Source of the DNA: CAIKAP01 sp964574605
GTDB taxonomy: Bacteria > Verrucomicrobiota > Verrucomicrobiia > Palsa-1439
NCBI GenBank assembly: GCA_964574605.1
Contig: CAZNOK010000006.1
Coordinates: forward strand, 1-51,732
DNA: 51,732 nucleotides
Direction of reading: 5' to 3'
Shown: in pieces, positions 32,862 to 40,347 of the stretch
Layout of the letters: each line of letters opens with the position of its first letter
How positions within the stretch are numbered: the first letter of the stretch is position 1
The notes under the pieces: generated by a model
What the model was told of the DNA's origin: nothing
Database searches by the model: none
What the model saw: only the letters and a program-made list of their open reading frames with translations
Translations under genes and position numbers: made by a program

Positions 32862-33506
32862 GTGAGAATCATCGCTTTTTCAGATGTGCACGGACACTTC
32901 GACAATGTCACGTCGGTGCTGTCCGGCACCCGCGCGATGGACGCCGTTGTCGTGGCCGGCGACATCACGCAATTCGGGAAACCGTCGGACGTGGACGAGG
33001 CGATGGCGGCATGGCGGCCGCTGGCGCCGGTGTTGATGGCGGTCGCGGGTAACCTCGATTCGCCGGCGATCGAACGGCATCTGGAAGACATCGGCGTTTC
33101 GTTGAACGCCCAGTGCCGGAAGATCGGCGACGTGGCGTTCTTCGGTTGCTCGTCGGCCCCGATTTCCATCGGCACGCCGTACGAAATCTCAGAGGAACAC
33201 ATCGCGGAGCGGCTGCGCCGCGCCGCGCTCGGAACCGAAGACGCGGCGGTGCGCGTGCTGGTAACACACGCGCCACCGTGGGGTGTGTTGGATCGGACAA
33301 CGAACGGCATCCACGCCGGCAGCGAAGCGGTGCGGGAATTCATCGAGCGCGAACAACCGTCGCTGGTGATTTGTGGCCACATCCACGAAGCCTTCGGCCA
33401 GGACCGGCTCGGCTCGTCGCTGGTGGTCAATTGCGGCCCCGCCATGCACGACCAGTATGTCGTCATTGAAATCGGCAAGGACGGGTGTCAGGTTCAGTTT
33501 TTCTGA
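32862..33506 (+). CDS. Calcineurin-like metallophosphoesterase (YfcE/MJ0936-like)
   Basis: A 214-residue protein with all the metal-site motifs in order: FSDVHGHFDN (Asp8, His10), VAGDITQF, VAGNLDSP, VTHAPPWG and CGHIHEAF. These five blocks define calcineurin-like phosphoesterases that hydrolyse phosphomono- or diesters with two divalent metals. No signal peptide is seen, so it acts in the cytoplasm. Start is GTG with a promoter directly adjacent. trpD begins 15 nt after the stop, so the genes are likely co-transcribed. The substrate is unknown. Confidence 0.9.
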   Translation: MRIIAFSDVHGHFDNVTSVLSGTRAMDAVVVAGDITQFGKPSDVDEAMAAWRPLAPVLMAVAGNLDSPAIERHLEDIGVSLNAQCRKIGDVAFFGCSSAPISIGTPYEISEEHIAERLRRAALGTEDAAVRVLVTHAPPWGVLDRTTNGIHAGSEAVREFIEREQPSLVICGHIHEAFGQDRLGSSLVVNCGPAMHDQYVVIEIGKDGCQVQFF

Positions 33507-33521
33507 GCCGGATTGTGCATC

Positions 33522-34571
33522 ATGCACGAACTGATCAACCGACTCCGCGACGGCGGGAGCCTGTCGCGCAAGGACATCGCCGCGGCCGTGGCGGCCTTGC
33601 TCGACGACGGCACCGGCGAGGACGCGAAGGCGGACTTCCTCACGGCGCTCGCGCAGAAAGGCGAGACGGCGGAAGAGATCGCGGCGTTCGCGCTGGAACT
33701 GCGCGCCCGCGCGGTGGACCCGCAAATCAGCGGCGACCTGCTCGACGTTGTCGGAACCGGCGCCGACATGGCGCACACGTTCAACATTTCGTCGTGCGTC
33801 ATCTTCATCGCCGCTGCCGCCGGCGTCGCGGTGGCAAAACACGGCAACCGGGCCATCACCAGCAAATGCGGCAGCGCCGACGTGCTCGCCGCGCTCGGCG
33901 CCAACATCGAGTTATCGCCAGCGGTTGCGCGCCGGTGTCTGGAGGAGACCGGGCTGACGTTCTTCTTCGCGCCGCTTTATCATCCCGCGTTCAAGAAGAT
34001 CGCGCCGGTTCGGAAGAAACTGGCGGAACGCAAACAGCGGACCGTCTTCAACATCCTCGGTCCGCTCGTCAACCCGGCGCGTCCGACGCACCAAGTCGTC
34101 GGTGTGTTCGACCGCACGTTGGTCGAAAAATACGCCGAGGTGTTGCGATGGCTCGGACTGAAGCACGCGATGGTCGTGCATGGCGCCTGCGGCGCCACAG
34201 GCGCCGACGGCCTCGACGAATTCACAACGCTCGGCCCGAATCATGTCGCCGAACTGTGGGGGCGCCGCATCGAAGTCTCGGAGAAAACTTTCCCGTATCG
34301 TCCATCCGACATCCAGATTTCCGCGCCGTCGCTGCGTCACCTCGAAGGCGGCGACCCGGCGATGAACGCGCAAATCATCCGCAACGTCCTCACAGGCGAC
34401 GACCGCGGGCCGAAGCGCGACATCGTGTTGTTGAACGCCGCCGCCGCGCTGGTGACGTCGGAGAAGGCGCCCGACTTCCCGACCGGCTGGACGCTGGCGG
34501 CGGAGTTGATTGACGGCGGCGCGGCGCGGGCGAAGTTGGAAGCGTTTGTCGCGGCGACAAAACGTTTGTGA
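33522..34571 (+). CDS. trpD: Anthranilate phosphoribosyltransferase
   Basis: A 349-residue TrpD, transferring phosphoribose from PRPP to anthranilate in tryptophan synthesis. It starts MHELINRLRDGGSLSRKDIA; the PRPP loop reads VVGTGADMAHTFNIS, where most family members have GTGGD, and KHGNRAITSKCGSADVLAALG follows with the anthranilate/PRPP contacts. FNILGPLVNPARPTHQVVGV and DGLDEFTTLGP (acidic metal-binding pair) complete the family marks. No other trp gene is in the window, so it is an isolated trp locus or paralog. The long palindrome at 34607-34646 with a T-run ends the transcript. Confidence 0.93.
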   Translation: MHELINRLRDGGSLSRKDIAAAVAALLDDGTGEDAKADFLTALAQKGETAEEIAAFALELRARAVDPQISGDLLDVVGTGADMAHTFNISSCVIFIAAAAGVAVAKHGNRAITSKCGSADVLAALGANIELSPAVARRCLEETGLTFFFAPLYHPAFKKIAPVRKKLAERKQRTVFNILGPLVNPARPTHQVVGVFDRTLVEKYAEVLRWLGLKHAMVVHGACGATGADGLDEFTTLGPNHVAELWGRRIEVSEKTFPYRPSDIQISAPSLRHLEGGDPAMNAQIIRNVLTGDDRGPKRDIVLLNAAAALVTSEKAPDFPTGWTLAAELIDGGAARAKLEAFVAATKRL

Positions 34572-34589
34572 AGGCATTCATTGTGTCAG

Positions 34590-34622
34590 CGACGGATTCG
34601 AACTGCGATTTACAAAACTGGT
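34590..34622 (-). other. Possible tRNA 3' half remnant
   Basis: On the minus strand the sequence CCAGTTTTGTAAATC is followed by GCAGTTCGAATCCGTC. The first part resembles an anticodon arm with a TGT anticodon (Thr), the second a T-arm with the TTCGAAT loop. The arms no longer pair well and there is no 5' half or CCA. This may be a decayed tRNA or a scar from integration at a tRNA gene. Confidence 0.25.
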
Positions 34623-34652
34623 TCATGTGAACCACTTTTGTAAATCATTTTT
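34607..34652 (+). terminator. Long AT-rich hairpin with T-run after trpD
   Basis: Arms 34607-34625 and 34628-34646 are inverted repeats of 19 nt with a single mismatch and a 2-nt centre, followed by ATTTTT (34647-34652). This fits a Rho-independent terminator for the metallophosphoesterase-trpD transcript. The palindrome is unusually long and AT-rich for this genome, so a protein-binding role is also possible. Confidence 0.65.
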
Positions 34653-34691
34653 CTGGCGGCGGGTTGGCGAGAGCAGTGCTACGTTGGAGAC

Positions 34692-35627
34692 GTGCACGGC
34701 GCATTCGTCAAACCGCTGGATTGGTTCGCGATCAAGCTGGCAGCGTTGAGCGTTCATCGGAACGCCGGCGGACGCGGTCAGGCAAAAGAGGTGGAGGCGT
34801 TGCTGCACGAGCCGAGTTTCTTCTGCGACTTCGTGACGGCACCGAAGGATTTCCAACGGAAGCGCCGGAGGTTCCAGTTCACGTCGCCGGTGGTGTCGTC
34901 GTGGAAACGGAACAACACGGTGCACGGGCGGTTCTTCTCGGCAGCCGGAACATTTCCGGAACATGCGACGGTCGTTCTGCTCCACGGATGGAATCAGGAA
35001 TTGGGATATCGGACGCTGTTTCCGTATCTGGCGCGGCGGTTGAATGCGGCGGGGGTGAACGCGGTGATGATCGAGTTGCCGTACCACTGCCAGCGGAAAC
35101 CGCGGGAGCGCGGCGCGATTCGGAATTTCATCGCGGATGATTTGCGTCACGTGGCGATGGCGACGCACCAGGCGCTGGCGGATGCGCGGGCGTTGGTGGC
35201 GTGGCTGGAGAAGGAAGGCTGCGGGAACATCGGCGTGTGGGGAATTTCGCTCGGCGCGTGGCTGGGCGGGTTGTTGGCGTGCGTGGAGCCGCGACTGAAA
35301 TTCGCGGTATTGATGACGCCGGTGGCGCGGATGGACCGGGTGATCGCGGAATTGGAATTTTGCGAGCCGATCCGACGGAGCCTCGGCGGAGCGACGGTGC
35401 GGTTGGAACCGTTGAATCTCATATCGCACCAGCCGAAGATGGCGACAGAAAATATTTTGGTGGTGGCAAGCGAGCACGATCTGTTCGCTCCGGTGGAGAC
35501 AGCGGAGGAGTTGGCGCGGGCGTGGAAGGAGCCGGTGTTGTGGCGGATGCGTCACGGTCACATCAGCGTCATGTTGTCGGCGCCGGTGATGGAGCGGACA
35601 GTGAAGTGGATAGCGAGGAGGAGATGA
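34692..35627 (+). CDS. Alpha/beta hydrolase family protein
   Basis: A 311-residue protein starting at GTG. The hydrolase core begins ATVVLLHGWNQELGYRTLFP (oxyanion loop). The nucleophile elbow is GVWGISLGAWLGGLLA, the acid is likely in VVASEHDLFAPVETA and the His in MRHGHISVML. It has no classical signal peptide. The family of 'alpha/beta hydrolase family 18-like' proteins is largely uncharacterised; lipid or ester hydrolysis is inferred only. A TGC-TACGTT sequence at 34677-34685 lies 6 nt before the start, resembling the near-leaderless promoters elsewhere in the window. pcm starts 3 nt after its stop. Confidence 0.85.
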   Translation: MHGAFVKPLDWFAIKLAALSVHRNAGGRGQAKEVEALLHEPSFFCDFVTAPKDFQRKRRRFQFTSPVVSSWKRNNTVHGRFFSAAGTFPEHATVVLLHGWNQELGYRTLFPYLARRLNAAGVNAVMIELPYHCQRKPRERGAIRNFIADDLRHVAMATHQALADARALVAWLEKEGCGNIGVWGISLGAWLGGLLACVEPRLKFAVLMTPVARMDRVIAELEFCEPIRRSLGGATVRLEPLNLISHQPKMATENILVVASEHDLFAPVETAEELARAWKEPVLWRMRHGHISVMLSAPVMERTVKWIARRR

Positions 35628-35630
35628 ACG

Positions 35631-36314
35631 ATGAGATGGCTAATTTTCTTCTTGGCGGGGTTGAGCATGTGTGAGGCGGAGTCACGCCGGGATGCGATGG
35701 TGCGCGAGCAAATCCAAGCGCGCGGAATCACGAACGCTGTGGTGCTGGCCGCGATGCGGAAGGTGCCGCGGGAGGAGTTTGTGCCGGCGTCGAGGCGGGG
35801 GATGGCATTTCAGGATGGGGCGTTGCCGATCGAGTGCGGCCAGACGATTTCGCAGCCGTACATCGTGGCGCTGATGTCGGAGCTGTTGGAGGTGAAACGC
35901 GGCGACAAAGTATTGGAGGTCGGCACGGGGTCGGGTTATCAGGCGGCGGTGTTGGCGGAGATGGGCGTGGAAGTGTACTCAGTGGAGATCGTGGAGTGGC
36001 TGGCGACGAACGCTGCGGGGCGGTTGAAGCGGCTGGGGTACGGAAACGTGAAGGTGAAACGCGGCGACGGTTATCTCGGTTGGAAGGAGCACGCGCCGTT
36101 TGACGGAATCATCGTGACGTGTGCGGTCGAGCCGGTGCCGCCGGCGCTGGTGGAACAGTTGAAGACAGGCGGCCGGCTGGTGGTGCCGCTGGGGGAAGCT
36201 GCGGAGACGCAAATGCTGGTGGTGTTGAAGAAGGACGCGAAGAGCAAGGTGAGCCGGCGGGATGTGACGCCGGTGTTGTTTGTGCCGCTGGTGCGCGAGG
36301 AGAAGAAACGTTAG
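35631..36314 (+). CDS. pcm: Exported protein-L-isoaspartate O-methyltransferase
   Basis: A 227-residue PCMT. The mature part has the family marks: MVREQIQARGITNAVVLAAM, VPREEFVP, YDG-like ALPIECGQTISQPYIVALM (substrate loop), and the SAM-binding VLEVGTGSGYQAAVLAEM near residue 94-111. It methylates L-isoaspartyl residues to start repair of aged proteins. The first ~16 residues (MRWLIFFLAGLSMCEA) form a plausible signal peptide, absent from cytoplasmic PCMTs; an upstream AGGAGG ribosome site supports this start. So repair may act in the periplasm, where SAM supply would be a question. The stop overlaps the convergent hybrid kinase gene by 4 nt. Confidence 0.9.
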   Translation: MRWLIFFLAGLSMCEAESRRDAMVREQIQARGITNAVVLAAMRKVPREEFVPASRRGMAFQDGALPIECGQTISQPYIVALMSELLEVKRGDKVLEVGTGSGYQAAVLAEMGVEVYSVEIVEWLATNAAGRLKRLGYGNVKVKRGDGYLGWKEHAPFDGIIVTCAVEPVPPALVEQLKTGGRLVVPLGEAAETQMLVVLKKDAKSKVSRRDVTPVLFVPLVREEKKR

Positions 36315-38284
36315 AGGCCGGAGTCGAGGACCTGACGAACGATGCTGAGGAGGGCGTTGGTATTGTACGGTTTCTGCAGGTACGCAAGGCAGCCGTGTTG
36401 AAGCATGCGCTGGCCTTCGAGTTCCTGGCTGTGTCCGCTGGAAACAATGACGCGGGCGTCGGGATTGATCTCCTTGATCTTGGCGAGCAATTCGGGGCCG
36501 CTCATGTGAGGCATGACCATGTCGGCAATGACCAGCGCAATGGTCGGCCAGTCGCGCCGGTAGCGGGCGAGGGCGGCCGCGCCGTCGGGGGCCGCGATGA
36601 CTTTGTAGCCTTCGGATTCGAGGGCCATCTGGGCCATTTCGCGAATGATGTCCTCATCCTCGGCGAGAAGAATGCACTCGGTGCCACGACGGGGTTTGGT
36701 GTCGGCGGCGGTCGCGGCAACCGGCAACGGTTTGGTGGTGGCGGGCAGGTACACTTCGAAGAGAGCGCCTCTGCCGGGGGCTGACTCGACGCGGATGGCG
36801 CCGTTGGCGGCTTTGACGATGCTCATCACCAGCGAGAGACCGAGGCCGGTACCCTTGCCGGCGCGTTTCGTGGTGAAGAACGGCTCGAAGATGCGGCGCT
36901 GGGTGGCTTCGTCCATGCCGTGACCGGTGTCGCTGAAACCGAGGACAACATAATCGCCATCGGGTAGTGTGATGCCGGGCGAGCGGGCCGTCTTCGTTGT
37001 GAAACGGACATTGCAGGTGGAGACGCTGAAGATGCCGCCATCCGGCATGGCGTCGCGGGCATTGACGGCCATGTTGAGGAGGATTTGCTCGAACTGGGAC
37101 GGGTCAATCTCAACTAAGCTGACATCGCGGGTAAGATTGCGTTGGAAGAGAATGGTTTTGTCGAAGCTGCGTTCGAGAAGCTGGAGGATTTGTTCGATGT
37201 TATCGTTGGGGTTGAGAACGCTCTGGCGCGGCCCTTCGCGTCGCGCGAAGGCGAGCAGTTGTTTGGTGAGCGCCGCGCCGCGGTGGGCGCTCGATTCGGT
37301 GGCTTCGAGGTAGCGGTAGTTGGGGTCGGACGGCTGCGTGTGCTGTTTGACGTAGCTGGCGCAGGCGAGGATGGCGGCGAGGACGTTGTTGAAGTCGTGG
37401 GCAATGCCGCTGGTGAGGCTGCCGATGGATTCGGCTTTCTGTGCCTGAACAAGGTCGCGGTAAAGCTCTTCGGCCTGAAGGGCGCTGGCGATGACATTGG
37501 CGAGCACGTTCATCTCGACGGCCAACGACTGGGAGATGGTGATCGGCTCGCGGTAAAATATGCCAATGAGGCCGATTTGTTCCTGGCGACGCAGGATTGG
37601 GGTCAGGGCGGCAACGGTGATGTGTTCGCGTTCGGCAAAGGTGGCCAGCGCGGGGGAGAGTTGACGCGGGGCGTCGCTGGCGATGTGTTGTTGGATCGGT
37701 TGTTGCGGGTCCTCGAATTCGGGCAACGACCACGGGGCGGCCTGAAGCTGGTCGGCGGTGTGGGCGTTGAGGCCGAGGACGCCGCGCAACAGGAACCGGC
37801 GCAGTTCGCCCGGTTGAGCGAGCCAGACGGCGACAAGGTCCGCCTCGAAGAGTTGGCGTGTTTTCTCAAGGACATCTTCGGGCACCTGACTGGTGTCGAG
37901 CCGGTCCATGAGGGAACTGGTGAGTTGGGAGAGAATGGTCTGGCGCTGGTAGGCGAGATGTTGCTGGAGCTCGACCTCGCGGGCGCGCGCGGCGAGCATG
38001 TCCTGATGGTGCTGGCGGAGGCGGCAGACAAAGAGGTACGACTCGGCGCCGGAAAGGCCTATCACAAGCACCGAGGCGGCGCTGAGCGGCAGATTGATCT
38101 GGGCCCAGACGCGGTCGTTGCTGCTCACGCTGCCGATGAAGAGGTACACAAGCGTGACCACGATGGCGAGGAGATACAGTTTGGTCCGCAAAAGCCAGTG
38201 CTGCAATGTCCAACGGGGCTTGGGCAACGCGTTGTCGTGGGGCGGTTGGGCGTCGGTGCGTGGCATGGGCAGTGATGATTTCAT
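36311..38284 (-). CDS. Hybrid sensor histidine kinase, GAF-HisKA-HATPase-REC
   Basis: A 657-residue protein. Two membrane helices (~35-53 and ~63-89) with a very short loop come first, then a coiled coil, a GAF domain (~110-270), the phosphoacceptor box SGIAHDFNNVLAA (His296), an N box NMAVNARDAMP and G boxes SDTGHGMDE and GKGTGLGLSL, and a C-terminal receiver domain with the phosphoacceptor Asp588 in VIADMVMP. No DNA-binding partner is nearby, so phosphate probably passes to a separate phosphotransfer protein. It is a close paralog of the next gene in the same orientation, suggesting tandem duplication. The first codon choice (38284 versus GTG at 38287) is unimportant. Confidence 0.93.
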   Translation of the reverse strand: MKSSLPMPRTDAQPPHDNALPKPRWTLQHWLLRTKLYLLAIVVTLVYLFIGSVSSNDRVWAQINLPLSAASVLVIGLSGAESYLFVCRLRQHHQDMLAARAREVELQQHLAYQRQTILSQLTSSLMDRLDTSQVPEDVLEKTRQLFEADLVAVWLAQPGELRRFLLRGVLGLNAHTADQLQAAPWSLPEFEDPQQPIQQHIASDAPRQLSPALATFAEREHITVAALTPILRRQEQIGLIGIFYREPITISQSLAVEMNVLANVIASALQAEELYRDLVQAQKAESIGSLTSGIAHDFNNVLAAILACASYVKQHTQPSDPNYRYLEATESSAHRGAALTKQLLAFARREGPRQSVLNPNDNIEQILQLLERSFDKTILFQRNLTRDVSLVEIDPSQFEQILLNMAVNARDAMPDGGIFSVSTCNVRFTTKTARSPGITLPDGDYVVLGFSDTGHGMDEATQRRIFEPFFTTKRAGKGTGLGLSLVMSIVKAANGAIRVESAPGRGALFEVYLPATTKPLPVAATAADTKPRRGTECILLAEDEDIIREMAQMALESEGYKVIAAPDGAAALARYRRDWPTIALVIADMVMPHMSGPELLAKIKEINPDARVIVSSGHSQELEGQRMLQHGCLAYLQKPYNTNALLSIVRQVLDSGL

Positions 38285-38324
38285 CACGAAACTGTTTGTC
38301 CGACAAGTTAATCCTGTGGAACAT

Positions 38325-40250
38325 TCATCGCCCGGAATCGAGGACGGAGCGGACGAGCCGCTGGAGCGCCTGAGTGTCGTACGGTTTCTGGAGATAGCCG
38401 AGACAGCCGTATTGGAGCATGTGCTGGCCTTCGAGTTCGCGGCTGAATCCGCTGGAGACGATGACGCGCACGTTGGGATTGATTTCTTTCATGCGGGCCA
38501 GCAAATCCATGCCGCTAAGCCGCGGCATCACCATGTCGGCAATCACCAAGTCAATCTCCTTCCAATGTTGTTGGTACAGCGCCAATGCCGTCACGCCGTC
38601 GGAGGCGGCGGTGACGGTGTAGCCGTGCGATTCGAGCGCCAGTTGTGTCATCTCACGGATCACTTCTTCGTCCTCGGCCAAGAGGATGCGTTCGCCACCG
38701 CCGTCGCGGGTCTCACTGACAGGAGCTGCGCTGGCGGCGGGCAACGGTTTGGCGCTGGCGGGCAGGAACACCTCGAAGAGCGCACCATGGCTGGGGGTGG
38801 AGTCCACAGTGATGTCGCCGCCGGCATTTTGAATGATGTTCTGGACAAGGGACAAACCGAGGCCGCTCCCTTCCCCTTGTTTCTTGGTGCTGAAAAACGG
38901 CTCGAAGACGCGCTGGCGAACCGCCTCGTCCATGCCGAGGCCGGTGTCGCGGAAACCGAGAACGACGTACTCGCCGTCAGGCAACGAAAGTCTGGCGCGT
39001 TCCGGGGCGCCGTCATCGAGGCGGAGGTTGCGGCTGGAAATGGTGAGTGTCCCGCCATGTGGCATGGCGTCGCGTGCGTTGAGGCAGATGTTGAGGACGA
39101 CTTGTTGAAGCTGGGCGTCGTTGATCTCGACGGGGCGCAGGTCGGGCGCAAGGCGGCGCTGAACTCGGAGGTTTTTTTCAAAGCTGCGTTCGAGCAGGTT
39201 CAGCGTTGTCTCAATGGCCGAGTTGGGGTTGAGAACGGTGGTGGGCGGACCTTCGCGGTGGGCGAAGGAAAGGAGTTGTTTGGAAAGCGCGGCGCCGCGG
39301 TGGATACTGGCCTCCGCGGCGGCGAGGTAGCGGTGCGAAGGACTGCTGGGGTCGGTGTGTTGTTTGACGTAGCTGACGCAAGACAGTGTGGCGGCCAGGA
39401 TGTTGTTGAAGTCGTGCGCGATGCCGGTGGCGAGGTTGCCGAGGGAGTCAATCTTCTGGGACTCGGCGGCATTGCGGTAGAGTTCCTCGGCCTGCACGGC
39501 GCTGGCGACGAGGTTGGCGACAGTTTGCATCTCAGCGGCCAGCGGCGCGGGAATGGCGCGTTTCTGCCGGTAGAATGCGCCGACGATGCCGACGATGGCC
39601 TCGCGGCAGACAATCGGGGTGAACACGGCGTTGGCCAAGCCTTCGCGCTCGCAAAACGCGGCCAGCGGCGGCGCGGTATCGCGGCGAAAATCGGCCACGA
39701 TCAATTGCCCGGAGTGTTGGAGCACTTTCTCGAAACAAGGCGACGCGTGCCCGATGGCGCCGAGTTCCTTGGCGACGGTGTCGGGCAGGCCGCTGACGCC
39801 GCGCGGGATGAACAGCTCCGGGGCACTGCGCTCGGAAAGCCAGATCGCAACCACATCGGTCTCGAACAGAATCGCGATCTTCTCGACGACGTCGGGCGGC
39901 AGTTGTTTGAGGTTGAGTTTGTCGAGCAGGGTGCGGGAAATCTGGTTGAGGATGTTGCGGCGTTGCTCGGAGAGCTGCTCACTGAGTTGGATCTCACGGG
40001 CGCGAGCGGCTTGGAGGTCGTGATAGCGCCGCTGCAGGCGCTGGATAGCGAAAAATGCTTCCACCCCCGCCAGCCCCACCACCAATACCGCCGACGCGCT
40101 CAACGGCAGGTCCACCTGCACCCACCTCTCGTTCTCAGAACTGAGCCGACCAATCAACAGATACGACAACGCTACGATCAGCGTCAGGCCGTAAAAACGC
40201 GCTCGTATCCGCCATCGTTTCACTTCGGCAACAGCAGATTTTCCGTCCAT
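38325..40250 (-). CDS. Hybrid sensor histidine kinase, paralog of the neighbouring gene
   Basis: A 641-residue protein with the same architecture as its downstream neighbour: two membrane helices (~17-35, ~48-69), GAF (~90-255), TGIAHDFNNILAA with His279, N box NICLNARDAMP, G box RDTGLGMDE and a receiver domain with VIADMVMPRLSG. The GAF differs most between the two, which suggests different ligands with a shared output. The ATG at 40250 is preceded by GGAG; the frame is open to 40643 but only antisense to the divergent kinase gene. Both receiver domains end with LQKPYxTxAL. Confidence 0.93.
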   Translation of the reverse strand: MDGKSAVAEVKRWRIRARFYGLTLIVALSYLLIGRLSSENERWVQVDLPLSASAVLVVGLAGVEAFFAIQRLQRRYHDLQAARAREIQLSEQLSEQRRNILNQISRTLLDKLNLKQLPPDVVEKIAILFETDVVAIWLSERSAPELFIPRGVSGLPDTVAKELGAIGHASPCFEKVLQHSGQLIVADFRRDTAPPLAAFCEREGLANAVFTPIVCREAIVGIVGAFYRQKRAIPAPLAAEMQTVANLVASAVQAEELYRNAAESQKIDSLGNLATGIAHDFNNILAATLSCVSYVKQHTDPSSPSHRYLAAAEASIHRGAALSKQLLSFAHREGPPTTVLNPNSAIETTLNLLERSFEKNLRVQRRLAPDLRPVEINDAQLQQVVLNICLNARDAMPHGGTLTISSRNLRLDDGAPERARLSLPDGEYVVLGFRDTGLGMDEAVRQRVFEPFFSTKKQGEGSGLGLSLVQNIIQNAGGDITVDSTPSHGALFEVFLPASAKPLPAASAAPVSETRDGGGERILLAEDEEVIREMTQLALESHGYTVTAASDGVTALALYQQHWKEIDLVIADMVMPRLSGMDLLARMKEINPNVRVIVSSGFSRELEGQHMLQYGCLGYLQKPYDTQALQRLVRSVLDSGR

Positions 40251-40305
40251 AAGTTCATTCTCCAGCAGGCAGTATGCCGCAATGCCACCATCCCCGCAAG
40301 GTTGT

Positions 40306-40334
40306 TTGCCAAGCGGCACGGCCTTCGATACAAT
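40306..40334 (+). promoter_or_regulatory. Sigma70 promoter of the GAF-GAF histidine kinase
   Basis: TTGCCA (40306-40311), 17-nt spacer, TACAAT (40329-40334), each 5 of 6 with consensus. Predicted start is near 40341, 7 nt before the ATG at 40348; the ATG at 40333 would lie inside the -10 box and is rejected. Confidence 0.6.
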
Positions 40335-40347
40335 GTCCGCCATCGCC

